NCBI RefSeq assembly: GCF_000010985.1
Contig: NC_013939.1
Span: forward strand, 649,501 to 713,500
Length of the DNA stretch: 64,000 bases
Direction of reading: 5' to 3'
DNA from: Deferribacter desulfuricans SSM1
GTDB lineage: Bacteria > Chrysiogenota > Deferribacteres > Deferribacterales > Deferribacteraceae
In this document: positions 44,221 through 53,237 of the stretch, piece after piece
Layout: each line of letters begins with the position of its first letter
Position numbering within the stretch: the stretch's first letter is position 1
Made by a program: the position numbers and the translations under genes
Notes under the pieces: generated by a model
Databases searched by the model: none
The model's input: the letters and a program-made list of their open reading frames with translations, nothing else
What the model was told of the DNA's origin: nothing

Positions 44221-44432
44221 TAACCACATCATTCACATTGGAAATGTGAACGATGTGGTTATGCCTCCAATCTCTCCTTAATAAAAAATAATAAGATGAT
44301 TTCCATTCATGAATGAATATAAATAAGTTGAAGATTAATTAGTTAATTTACATTTTTTCCGTAAAAGCGGTAAGAAGTTACTGGTAACATGAGGATATTA
44401 TTAAAAAGTGCAAGCACCTTTTTAATAATATC
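44221..44432. repeat. Two large hairpins upstream of the ParR-like gene
   Basis: 44221-44261 folds as TAACCACATC...GATGTGGTTA with one mismatch in about 19 bp. 44394-44408 / 44418-44432 is a perfect 15-bp stem (GATATTATTAAAAAG). Neither has a terminator T-tract. They may be partition or replication sites of the element. The rest of 43893-44588 shows no gene. Confidence 0.5.
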
Positions 44433-44514
44433 TATGTACAATAATTCATTAATTGTAGAAAACTATTCTATCGCTACTTATTATCAATTTATTATCTATA
44501 TATTATCGACTTTA

Positions 44515-44533
44515 ACTGATTTTTATATTGACT
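44515..44533 (+). promoter_or_regulatory. Shared element upstream of the ParR-like gene
   Basis: CTGATTTTTATATTGACT, followed 8 nt later by TATAAT (44541-44546). Fourth copy of the 19-bp motif, here on the plus strand. Confidence 0.4.
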
Positions 44534-44588
44534 TGTGTGGTTATAATAATTGTAATAGGTAGGTTGATAGTTTGTTATGGAGGTGAGT

Positions 44589-44912
44589 ATGAAGAAGAAG
44601 AAATATACTTTAACTATTGATAGTGAATATTATGGAGAGGTTATTAACTTTTTAGAAAATGTTCCCCAACCGTTTAGGGGAATTGTGATAGCTGATATCC
44701 TAAATGAATATATTGAATTAATGGAAAAAGGGATAGTAAAATCTCCACATAAAAAATATTTGAAAGATATAAAAGAGGATAAAAAAGAAGATGATTTAAT
44801 ATCCGATAAAAACCCTAAAAATAATAATGATTCTTTACAATTTGACGAAAAAACAGAAAAAGAAGAAAGTAATCTTTCTTATGATGATATGATGAGTGAA
44901 TTTGATGAATAA
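44589..44912 (+). CDS. ParR-like ribbon-helix-helix protein
   Basis: 107 residues from the ATG at 44589 (GGAGGTGAG site). Residues about 8-45 look like a ribbon-helix-helix DNA-binding fold (YTLTIDSEYYGEVINFLENV ... GIVIADILNEYIEL), as in ParR adaptors; the rest is a charged, probably unstructured tail, as ParR has for binding ParM filaments. It converges on the ParM-like gene instead of lying downstream in the same operon, which is unusual. Its leader resembles that of parM (TAGGTTGAT ... GGAGG). Confidence 0.55.
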   Translation: MKKKKYTLTIDSEYYGEVINFLENVPQPFRGIVIADILNEYIELMEKGIVKSPHKKYLKDIKEDKKEDDLISDKNPKNNNDSLQFDEKTEKEESNLSYDDMMSEFDE

Positions 44913-44914
44913 AG

Positions 44915-44934
44915 AGGGCAGTTTTTACTGCCCT
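44915..44934. terminator. Bidirectional terminator between the ParR-like and ParM-like genes
   Basis: Eight-bp stem AGGGCAGT / ACTGCCCT with loop TTTT between converging genes; the restored ParM stop codon lies inside it. Confidence 0.75.
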
Positions 44935-45885
44935 TTACTATTTATCTGATTTTGCATGATGTAGAAAAACCCTCTTGCATTACTAAATTCTGAATAAGCA
45001 GGAATATAAGTGATATTCGAATATCTTTCAGGTAGATAATCTTTTAAATGATAAGCTCCACCACCAGCAACAATGATGATATCAGATTTCTTTATTTTTA
45101 TCATCGTACATACCTATTAAATTTTGAATCACAGTATCAGTGTACCATTTTTTTAGTTTAATAATATCTTCTTTTAATGGGATTTTGTTGCCATATAAGT
45201 TTATACTTTCATCTTCCAGCGCTGAAACAGCTTCATGTTCCGTTAATTCTAGAGCATACTTTGATTGTATTTCTTGCTGTAATTTTACAATCAACATATT
45301 CATCCCTTTTTTAACTAAACCTCTCGAATCAGCTTTTTTAACCTTACCGTTTTGAATAACAATAAATTCGATTGTATTGTAGCCTATATCAACCACAATC
45401 CCATTTTTAACATTGCTTTGATTTGTAGAAAGATAATCAAACAAACATCCAACACCTTGAACTAAGATTTTCACATCAATTGATATTTCAACATCATTGA
45501 CTGTAAAACTCTTTAACCTGTTTGACATTTCATTGATCTTATCATTGGTGTAGTATGAAAGAGGTAAACCCAGAGCAAATACCGCATTTGAATAATCAAT
45601 GTTAAACTTCTCAATAATATAATAAAGGATCAACGGAGAATATTTGTGTAGAAACTCATAACTTGTAGTGACAATAGCGTCAGCTTTTGCAGCATCTCCG
45701 ACAGTATAAAGCTGACCTTCAAAATAAAAATGTTTGTCTTCTTGGTAAAAGTTATCATTGAAATGATTAGATGATGGAATTGGTGCAATTGCGGTAGGGA
45801 ATTTTTCTAGCCGCAAACCACTTCCCTCATTAAAAGCAACCTTTGTACTGCCAAATCCTATGTCGATACTTATAACCTTTCTCAT
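44925..45885 (-). pseudogene. parM: ParM/StbA-like actin ATPase, frameshifted near the C-terminus
   Basis: The frame from 45885 encodes 267 residues with actin-fold phosphate motifs ISIDIGFGSTKVAFNEG (start) and GIVVDIGYNTIEFIVIQNG (near 165). It stops at 45082, but the next frame carries the missing end: SDIIIVAGGGAYHL, the adenosine motif, and FSNARGFFYIMQ, to a stop at 44925. One extra A in the run at 45095-45099 explains the break; without it the protein is about 319 residues, the usual ParM length. It may be a real mutation, slippage-tolerated, or a sequencing error. Confidence 0.8.
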
Positions 45886-45940
45886 ACTCCCTCCTTAACA
45901 AATCAACCTACAACTTCTTACGCTAAATATAAAAAGAAGT

Positions 45941-45959
45941 GGTCAACCTTATTTTTAGG
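45941..45959 (-). promoter_or_regulatory. Shared element upstream of the ParM-like gene
   Basis: Minus strand CCTAAAAATAAGGTTGACC, third minus-strand copy of the 19-bp motif. Confidence 0.4.
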
Positions 45960-46049
45960 TAAACACTTAAATTTTATGTCATAAATTTTATCCACTCTTG
46001 TAACATATTGATGATCCTATTATGTATTAATATGGCAGGAGATCATTTT

Positions 46050-46154
46050 ATGAATTTCTTGAAAAAAATAAGTGGATTTTTATGCAATAAATTTATTATC
46101 AAGCTAAATGTTATTATTATTTTTATCGCACATAATTCCTTTACTTCAGTTTAA
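46050..46154 (+). CDS. Possible 34-residue peptide
   Basis: A short frame with AGGAG 8 nt before the ATG. The peptide is basic at the start, then hydrophobic (VIIIFIAH). It stands alone in an otherwise gene-free 417-bp gap (45886-46302). It could be a small membrane peptide or a gene remnant; evidence is weak. Confidence 0.25.
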   Translation: MNFLKKISGFLCNKFIIKLNVIIIFIAHNSFTSV

Positions 46155-46302
46155 ATGCTTTGCGAAACTTTAAAAAATAAGCTTCATATCATTAGTATTT
46201 TCTTAACTCTTTAACTACTTTATACTATCATTCTAACTTTATTTATTAATCTCTTTGGTTCAAGTGATTTCACATTATCTTTTTAATATTTTAAATAATA
46301 AT

Positions 46303-48432
46303 CTAATAATGAATCAGTAACAGCATCCCATCAAAATATCCTTTATCATTATTAGGATATTTAAAAATGACTGGATCAGAAACTTTTATTTCGTCAACAA
46401 TAATACCTTTTAAAAGTTGCTTAAGCTTAATTTTTACATCAGCCAAAGATACATCATAATTTACAATTGGTATACTAAACTTTTTTTCAATTTTTTTAAA
46501 CCCAGTTTCTCTAACTACTTCACCTACAAAAATATTTTTCCCTTCAATCCATTTATTTGTATTCCATATTTTTACAATAATTCTTGGAAGTGCTTTATCT
46601 TTATTTTCTAAATATACAAAAATGTAATCCTGTGGTTTATTATTATAAAAACTATAAAAAACAGGTAATAATTTTCTACTTTTATCTAGTAAAGAATAAA
46701 AGGATTTTCCTATCTTTTTTATTGTAAAATCACTATATCTTATAAATCCATTTTTAACAAATAAATCTGAGATATCACTTTTATCTGTTAAAATAATAAA
46801 AGAAATTGGAACTTCTTCTAGGCCAAAAAGATTTTGAGTATAAATAGATAACACGCCTTTTTTTATATTATCCGAGAGATTACCTTTTAATACTTGTTTT
46901 TTTGGTTTAAGTATTTTGACTGATGATAATGTTTGTTCGGTTTTATCCAAAGAATAATAACAACTTACAGATAACAAAACTATACTGGAAGTTATCGCAA
47001 CTGCTTTTTTTATATATTCACCTTTATTTGGTATCAATTTTTTATAATCTTCATGAGAAGATTTAAAAATATAGTATTCATAAGCCGTTATCATTATAGA
47101 TAGCCAAATTAATCCTGAAACATAAGCACCAATAACATCACTAAACCAGTGTACACCCAAATAGATTCTACTAAATCCTATCAAGAAAACTATTATAATT
47201 GACGAAAAATAATAAATTTTTTTAATATAATTATTTTTAACTACTTTAAATATTAAAAAACCGGCAAAACCATAGGTAATAAAAGACATAAATGCATGCC
47301 CACTAGGAAACGAAGGTGTTATTTCATTAAAATAGTGATAAATTGCAACTGGTCTTTCTCTATTAAAAATATATTTAAGTGAAATAAGAAATATCAAACC
47401 ACCAAAAAAATTTACAGCGAAGAATAATAATTCTTTAATTTTTTTATAACTAATTAATATTATACTGATACTAATAAAAAAAAGAATAATAGGTAGTTTA
47501 CTACCAAGGTATGTAAAAAATATGAAAATTTCATTTGCAATTGAAGTATGAAATTTTTGTAGAAAATTGAATAAATTTAAGTCAAAACTAACTAAAGGGT
47601 CATTAAATATGATGTCTTCAACTATACCAAAGAATAAATATGTAAAAAAAACTGTAAAGATTATTCCTGTTGTTATAATCAAACCAGTTTCTTTTTCAGG
47701 ATCAAGTCTTTTCTTAAGTATCTCAAATATACGTGGCGCTTTATTTTTCAAAATTTTGATAATATGAGGTTCAATTGACTCTTCTTTAGTTGACAGTATC
47801 AATAATTTTATAAATTTACTAATAATAGAAAAAAATAATTTAGATATTTTGATAATAAGGTAAATTAGTAATATCAGTATTATAAATAATAAACTTAGTT
47901 TTCCAAAAATCTTTTCTATATATTGCCAGCTAGCACCAAATAAATAACCTCCACCTATATAAATAACACCCCAAAGTATGCCACTAATTATTGCGTAAAT
48001 ATTAAACTTTAATTCCTTCATATTCATAAGACCTGCCATAAAAGGTACTACAGGTCTTACGGGGCCAACAAATCTACCAAAAAATACACTTTTGCCCCCA
48101 TGTTTTTGGAAAAAAACTTTACCTAATTCGATGTATTTCTCTATTTTTTCATAAATTTTGCTTTTTTGTATTTTATTACCGTAGTATTTTGCCAGATAAT
48201 AGCTTGCCACATCGGCTAGAATAGCTCCAGATACTGATGATATCATTAAAATCCATATATCCAAAACACCTCTTGACGCTAAAAAACCAGTTGTAACTGT
48301 AATTATAGCTCCAGGAATGATAATACCTATAAATGCAAAAGATTCTGCAAATGCCATAATAAAAGATAATACATACACCAGTATCTGATGATTACTTATA
48401 GAAATTATTGTATTTTTAATAAATTCTTCCAT
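46303..48432 (-). CDS. DedA-PAP2-LssY triple-domain membrane protein
   Basis: 709 residues. Residues 1-200 are a DedA-type domain (FGRFVGPVRPVVPFMAGLM near 120), the family of lipid-carrier flippases. Residues about 255-450 form a PAP2 phosphatase with all three motifs: KYIFNRERP, PSFPSGHAF and SRIYLGVHWFSD. Residues 500-709 are an LssY-like C-terminal domain (KIWNTNKWIEGKNIFVGEV). One chain could dephosphorylate and move an isoprenoid or phospholipid. It is the last gene of an operon with a BcrC-like phosphatase and a two-component system. Confidence 0.88.
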   Translation of the reverse strand: MEEFIKNTIISISNHQILVYVLSFIMAFAESFAFIGIIIPGAIITVTTGFLASRGVLDIWILMISSVSGAILADVASYYLAKYYGNKIQKSKIYEKIEKYIELGKVFFQKHGGKSVFFGRFVGPVRPVVPFMAGLMNMKELKFNIYAIISGILWGVIYIGGGYLFGASWQYIEKIFGKLSLLFIILILLIYLIIKISKLFFSIISKFIKLLILSTKEESIEPHIIKILKNKAPRIFEILKKRLDPEKETGLIITTGIIFTVFFTYLFFGIVEDIIFNDPLVSFDLNLFNFLQKFHTSIANEIFIFFTYLGSKLPIILFFISISIILISYKKIKELLFFAVNFFGGLIFLISLKYIFNRERPVAIYHYFNEITPSFPSGHAFMSFITYGFAGFLIFKVVKNNYIKKIYYFSSIIIVFLIGFSRIYLGVHWFSDVIGAYVSGLIWLSIMITAYEYYIFKSSHEDYKKLIPNKGEYIKKAVAITSSIVLLSVSCYYSLDKTEQTLSSVKILKPKKQVLKGNLSDNIKKGVLSIYTQNLFGLEEVPISFIILTDKSDISDLFVKNGFIRYSDFTIKKIGKSFYSLLDKSRKLLPVFYSFYNNKPQDYIFVYLENKDKALPRIIVKIWNTNKWIEGKNIFVGEVVRETGFKKIEKKFSIPIVNYDVSLADVKIKLKQLLKGIIVDEIKVSDPVIFKYPNNDKGYFDGMLLLIHY

Positions 48433-48436
48433 GTCT

Positions 48437-49792
48437 CTACTCCATATTTATTGGTAACATAACTTTAAATTCAGTGTATGTTTCTCCATCGCTATCCACT
48501 GTAATTTCACCCTTATGAACTTTGACTATTTCTTTAACAATTGATAAACCTAGACCAAAGCTACCTTCACGATTAGTTCTTGATTGATCTATCTGGTAAA
48601 AACGATCAAATATTAAATATATTTTATCTGAAGTTATCCCTTTACCGCTGTTATAAATAGACAGAACAACTTTAATATCTTCTTTATATAAGTTAATCTT
48701 AACAATACCATTTTTATTAGAATATTTAATAGCATTGTCTAAAAGATTCATAAACATTCTTTTAATTAATTCTCTACTGCCCACTATAAAAATTTCTTCC
48801 ATATTTTTTTCTAATTTTATCTTTTTTTGTTTTATTTTAATATCATAAATTTCTAAAAGTTCTTTAATTAAACATGTTAAATTCATCTTTTTAAAATTTT
48901 TGAATTGCATATTAGATTCTAGGGACAGAAGCATAAGTAAATTTTTAATTAATAAAGAAAGTCTTTGGATAGTTATATAAATTTGGACTATCTCTTTTTT
49001 ATCTTTTTCACTAATAGCTGAATTCTGAATCAACTTTTCCAATGATAATAGTATAATAGTGAGAGGAGTTTTTAATTCATGAGAAATATTAGACATAAAC
49101 TCTTTTTCCCTTTTAAATTGTTTATCCAGTCTTTCTAACATTTCATTTAAAGAGCTAACCAGGAAATAGATCTCATCCTTTTCTTTAGGAACTGGTATTT
49201 TCATTGATAAGTTTGATGAATTAACTTTTGAAATGTTTTTAATTATATTCTGAAAGGGTGAAAGTATTTTATCAGTCAACCAATTAGTAATTAATATTAA
49301 TATTATTAAACATAAAAGAAACATTATAAATAATATTTTTGATAGCTGGACAATTTGCTCATCAATGTGTTCGATCGGTTTCCCTAGTAATAAAAAAGTT
49401 TCACTATTAAGTTTATATATCTTTACTCTAAATAGAACTTCACCCCATTTATCTTGTCCTATATCTAATATTTCTTTTGAAATTTTTAATCTAAAGTTAT
49501 AAGCGTCTTTTTTATTGTAAAATGGTATATATATTCTTTTAGCAATGTTATTCTCATATAAGGTATTATTTGAGCTGGTTATTACCTTAATAAAATAATT
49601 TTTATTATTAATAAATTTTTTATTATTGGATAATAAGTTGTTTTTAATATTCTTAGCTATTACATCCAGTTCTGAGTCGACCGACTTATATATCATATTT
49701 TTCATATAAAAGAAAATTGTTAATGTAAACAAAATTACTAAGGTAGTAAAAGAGAAAAAAATTAAAATACGAACTCTGTTTTTTATACTCAT
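48437..49792 (-). CDS. Sensor histidine kinase of the envelope operon
   Basis: 451 residues. A periplasmic domain lies between helices at about 10-30 and 155-175; then HAMP, HisKA (FMSNISHELKTPLTIIL) and a GHKL ATPase (NLLDNAIKYSNKNG, GLGLSIVKEIVKVHKG). Starts 1 nt after the response regulator stop. It probably senses envelope stress or cationic compounds and controls the PAP2/DedA genes around it; that role is inferred from the neighbours only. Confidence 0.9.
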   Translation of the reverse strand: MSIKNRVRILIFFSFTTLVILFTLTIFFYMKNMIYKSVDSELDVIAKNIKNNLLSNNKKFINNKNYFIKVITSSNNTLYENNIAKRIYIPFYNKKDAYNFRLKISKEILDIGQDKWGEVLFRVKIYKLNSETFLLLGKPIEHIDEQIVQLSKILFIMFLLCLIILILITNWLTDKILSPFQNIIKNISKVNSSNLSMKIPVPKEKDEIYFLVSSLNEMLERLDKQFKREKEFMSNISHELKTPLTIILLSLEKLIQNSAISEKDKKEIVQIYITIQRLSLLIKNLLMLLSLESNMQFKNFKKMNLTCLIKELLEIYDIKIKQKKIKLEKNMEEIFIVGSRELIKRMFMNLLDNAIKYSNKNGIVKINLYKEDIKVVLSIYNSGKGITSDKIYLIFDRFYQIDQSRTNREGSFGLGLSIVKEIVKVHKGEITVDSDGETYTEFKVMLPINME

Positions 49793-49793
49793 A

Positions 49794-50468
49794 TTAACCT
49801 TTTAAAAGATAACCTATACCTCTTACTGTTTGTATAATTTTATATTCTTTGTCACCGATTTTCTTTCTTATATTTTTAATATGTACATCTAAAAAATTAG
49901 ACATACTGAAAGGATCAAACTCATCCCCCCAAACATATTCGATTATTGCAAACTTTGAAACAACTTTATTTCTGTTTGAAACTAAATATTCAATTATCCC
50001 ATATTCTTTAGATGTAAGTTGTACTTCGCTATCATTTATATAAACTTTTCTTGTATTTAAATCTATTTTTAAGTTATATATTGAAATGATTTGTTCATAC
50101 TGAGAAAAAGTCCTTCTTAAAATTGCTTTTACCCTTGCTATTAATTCAGCTATTGAAAATGGTTTTGATAAATAGTCATCAGCTCCACTATTCAAACCTT
50201 TTATTCTATCATCTATTTCACCTTTGGCAGATATCATCAGGACAGGAGTTAATATTTTATTTTCTCTAATATGTTTCAAAATATTATATCCATTTATTTC
50301 TGGTAACATAATATCAAGTATAATTAAATCATAAGGGGAACTAAGGATCTTTTCCAAACCGGTAGCACCATCAAAAGAGACATCTACTGTGTAACCTTCT
50401 TCAGATAATATCTCTTTTATCTGTTTATTTAACTGTTTTTCATCTTCAATAATTAGTATTTTTGCCAT
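49794..50468 (-). CDS. OmpR-family response regulator of the envelope operon
   Basis: 224 residues. Receiver (ILIIEDEKQLNKQI, phosphoacceptor in LIILDIMLPEINGY, lysine in DYLSKPF) and a winged-helix OmpR/PhoB DNA-binding domain (EYGIIEYLVSNRNKVVSK ... IQTVRGIGYLLKG). Between the BcrC-like gene (8 bp) and the kinase gene (1 bp). Confidence 0.94.
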   Translation of the reverse strand: MAKILIIEDEKQLNKQIKEILSEEGYTVDVSFDGATGLEKILSSPYDLIILDIMLPEINGYNILKHIRENKILTPVLMISAKGEIDDRIKGLNSGADDYLSKPFSIAELIARVKAILRRTFSQYEQIISIYNLKIDLNTRKVYINDSEVQLTSKEYGIIEYLVSNRNKVVSKFAIIEYVWGDEFDPFSMSNFLDVHIKNIRKKIGDKEYKIIQTVRGIGYLLKG

Positions 50469-50476
50469 TTTACTCT

Positions 50477-51049
50477 TTATAATTTATTAATATAAGGAAT
50501 ACGCTTAATTATTAAACTAACTATTTTATCTAAAAATAAATTTATTTTGTAAAGTTTATGTTGTAATTTAAAAATTATCGTTGTAGAAATCACTGAAACA
50601 ATAAATGATCCTAAAATATCGAAAGGGAAATGTGCGCCAACATATACTCTACTAAATCCCACAACAATAGCTAACATAAACAAAATAATTCCTTCAAAAA
50701 CAATACCAAAAATAACCAAAGCAATGGATATGGAAAACACAAGTGTAGCATGATCACTCGGAAATGAAGTCTCTAATGAATGATGTATTAATGTGTGTCC
50801 TATTCCAAGTTCAAAAGGCCTTGGGTGATAGTAAAAAAGTGTAATGATAAAATTAAGTAATAAACCTAAACATGCCGAATAAAAAATAAAATAAGCCTTA
50901 TCTTTGTCATTAAAAAAATAACAGTATAAAATAATTAATATATAAAAATATGGAGAATAATTAGCTATATTAATAAAAATATGATCAAGTATTTTATTTC
51001 CAGATAGTGAATTTATTAATAAAAATAATTTTACATTTACATTTTCCAT
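50477..51049 (-). CDS. BcrC-like PAP2 undecaprenyl-diphosphate phosphatase
   Basis: 190 residues and five to six helices. PAP2 motifs: YYHPRPF, SFPSDHATLVFS and SRVYVGAHFPFDILGS. PSDH in motif 2 is the variant found in BcrC-type undecaprenyl-pyrophosphate phosphatases, which recycle the lipid carrier and give bacitracin resistance. First gene of the four-gene operon (this gene, response regulator, kinase, DedA-PAP2-LssY). The IS element ends 150 bp upstream and may supply or disturb its promoter. Confidence 0.88.
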   Translation of the reverse strand: MENVNVKLFLLINSLSGNKILDHIFINIANYSPYFYILIILYCYFFNDKDKAYFIFYSACLGLLLNFIITLFYYHPRPFELGIGHTLIHHSLETSFPSDHATLVFSISIALVIFGIVFEGIILFMLAIVVGFSRVYVGAHFPFDILGSFIVSVISTTIIFKLQHKLYKINLFLDKIVSLIIKRIPYINKL

Positions 51050-51201
51050 AAATCCATCAATAACAAAATGTTTATGAAGAATTCGTGAAGATGATAGTTT
51101 TGATTTTTGTATAATAAGTATTTTGTTATCAACATTAACAAGCTTTTTATTAAGTTGCCAATTATGAGACAGTATATTAATGATTTCAAATTAATAGTAA
51201 A

Positions 51202-52500
51202 GGGTGTTGCACAGTAAAATTTATGTAACATATTGATAATTAATCTATTATCTGCTAAAATATGCTTAATTTTGGATAAAGAGGGGGTAATTATGCCTTC
51301 AAAAGAGATAAAAGGGATGACAGTATCAGATATAGCAGCTCAAGATAAATTATCAAAACAAAAGCGCAATAGATTAAGGTTTTTAAATGAGTTAATAAAC
51401 TTTTCAAAAATTGAGAAAAAGCTAAAGAAGAAGTACAAATACACAGAGAATGCAAGTGGTCAACCAGCCTATCCACCGTTATTACTGTTCAAGATAGTAT
51501 TTTTGCAGAATTTGTACAATTTAAGTGATTATGAGATAGAGGAAGCCTTACATGACAGATTAAGTTTTATGGATTTTGTGGGATTATCGATGGAAGATGC
51601 TGTACCAGATCATTCTACAATAAGCAGATTTAGGAAGAGATTATGTGAGTTAAATTTGGATAAGGTATTATTTGAAGAAATAAACAGACAGCTCAAGCAA
51701 TCTGGATTTATTTTAGAAAAAGGAGTGATAGTTGATGCTACAGTAATAGAAGCTAAGAGTCGTCCAAATAAATGTATAGAGCCCAAAAATGAAGAAGAAT
51801 CTTCATCAAAAGAAGAAACAGCAAAGGAAGGGGACGTGGATATCAACTATTCCAGAGAAGAGGAAGCTAGTTGGTTAAAGAAGGGAAATGAAGTTTATTA
51901 TGGTTATAAGGCGCATGTAGTGAGTGATGCAATAGATGGTTTTATTTTAGCAGTAAATATGACAGGGGCAAATGTACATGAGTCAGGCTGTTTAGAGTCA
52001 TTGATATCAGAGTTAAGAGATAAGGGTTACAATGTTCCAATAGTATTTGCAGATAAGGGATATAGTAGCAAGAAGAATCGAGATATGTTGAAGTCAAAAG
52101 ATATAGAAGATTTTATTATGCATAAGAAGGTAAAGGGTGGGAAATTAAGTGAATTACAAAAAAAGCTAAATAATTTGTGTAAGCAGGTGAGATATAAAAT
52201 TGAGCGTAGTTTTGGTACATTGAAGAGTCAGTATGGTCTAAATAGATCGAGATATATGGGTTTGCGTAAGGTGTTGTATGAATTTCTGATGAAATCGATA
52301 TGTTTTAACGTAACAAAAGCAATCAGATTATGTTTTTAAAGGTGTATTGCGCCCAAAATTAGGGATTTTAGATGATTTGGAGTTATTTGAGGAGGTGAAC
52401 AAGGAATAAAAAGCCAAAAAGCAATAAAAATTGAGTAGAAAATTGAGCAAAATTTAAGAAAATGATGAAAATTGGAAAATACAGAAATTATGCAATAACC
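51202..52500. mobile_element. IS5-family-like insertion sequence, about 1.3 kb
   Basis: One transposase gene between imperfect terminal inverted repeats: left GGGTGTTGCACAGT (51202-51215), right ATTATGCAATAACC (52487-52500), 10 of 14 bases matching. TAGTAA flanks both sides, but a clean target duplication is not established. It separates the two envelope cargo operons of the integrated element. Confidence 0.7.
51293..52339 (+). CDS. DDE transposase, IS5-type
   Basis: 348 residues from the ATG at 51293 (GAGGGGG site). N-terminal DUF772-type helix domain (PPLLLFKIVFLQNLYNLSD), then DDE core with Asp in GVIVDATVIEAKSRP, Asp in IVFADKGYSSKKNRDML and Glu in YKIERSFGTLKSQYGLNRSRY (read as residues 314-334, Y-x-E-R pattern). 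GYKAHVVSDA is typical of IS5/IS1182-like groups. The frame is intact, so it may be active. Confidence 0.93.
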   Translation: MPSKEIKGMTVSDIAAQDKLSKQKRNRLRFLNELINFSKIEKKLKKKYKYTENASGQPAYPPLLLFKIVFLQNLYNLSDYEIEEALHDRLSFMDFVGLSMEDAVPDHSTISRFRKRLCELNLDKVLFEEINRQLKQSGFILEKGVIVDATVIEAKSRPNKCIEPKNEEESSSKEETAKEGDVDINYSREEEASWLKKGNEVYYGYKAHVVSDAIDGFILAVNMTGANVHESGCLESLISELRDKGYNVPIVFADKGYSSKKNRDMLKSKDIEDFIMHKKVKGGKLSELQKKLNNLCKQVRYKIERSFGTLKSQYGLNRSRYMGLRKVLYEFLMKSICFNVTKAIRLCF

Positions 52501-52621
52501 TTTAGTAAGTAACTTTTTATAAACAGATCCCTTTTGTCAATTATTCATTCTCAACTTAACAGCAGATTCACAATTAGTTATACACATTATTTAGTGAAAA
52601 TTTATCCATTAAAATGTTATT

Positions 52622-53236
52622 TTATAAGTTAAATGATATTTTTATCCCTTCTATAACCATACTTGTTCCAATAATTGCTATAATTAATCCCATTATTTTT
52701 TCGATGACAGCTATTACATTGTCTCCAATCTTTTTTGCAATGAACTCGCTTAAGCTAAATGATATATAAGTTAATAAACACATAATTCCAAAAATAAGTA
52801 TAACTAAAAAAATGTGGATATATGATGAATGGGCAACAAAATTCATGGCTGTTACGATTGTACCTGGCCCTGCTAAAATTGGTATTGCTAAAGGAGAAAC
52901 GGCTATATTTTCATCAATATTAACTTTTTCTAAATGTTTGATAGTTGACTTTTTAGACCGCAACATTTCAAAACCTACAAAGAAAATTAATATACCTCCT
53001 GTTATCTTAAATGCTGGTATTGAAATTCCAAATAGTTCAAATATTAATTTTCCTGAAATTACAAATACAGTAACTATAATAAAAGCTGTGACTACTGCTT
53101 TTAAATTTATTTTTTGTTTTGTTTTTCTATCAGCTCCTTCAACTAAACTTAAAAATATTGGCATATTTGAGATAGGGTTCATAATTGCAAAAAAACCAGT
53201 AAAAACGGTAAGGGAAAAAGTAAATAAATTATCCAT
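52622..53236 (-). CDS. MarC-family integral membrane protein
   Basis: 204 residues and six helices. MarC family pattern: FFAIMNPISNMPIFLSL at the start and SPLAIPILAGPGTIVTAMNF near 110. MarC proteins are of uncertain transport function. Starts 1 bp after the permease gene, hence one operon with it. Confidence 0.9.
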   Translation of the reverse strand: MDNLFTFSLTVFTGFFAIMNPISNMPIFLSLVEGADRKTKQKINLKAVVTAFIIVTVFVISGKLIFELFGISIPAFKITGGILIFFVGFEMLRSKKSTIKHLEKVNIDENIAVSPLAIPILAGPGTIVTAMNFVAHSSYIHIFLVILIFGIMCLLTYISFSLSEFIAKKIGDNVIAVIEKIMGLIIAIIGTSMVIEGIKISFNL

Positions 53237-53237
53237 A

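Noticed and set aside
39449-45946. TTGACC in the shared element as a -35 box
   Set aside because: The nearest -10-like boxes are only 8-11 nt away, not 16-18, so it is treated as a possible operator.
51037-51231. 64-residue minus-strand frame upstream of the BcrC-like gene
   Set aside because: No ribosome site, overlaps the IS end and the next gene start, composition typical of chance AT-rich frames.
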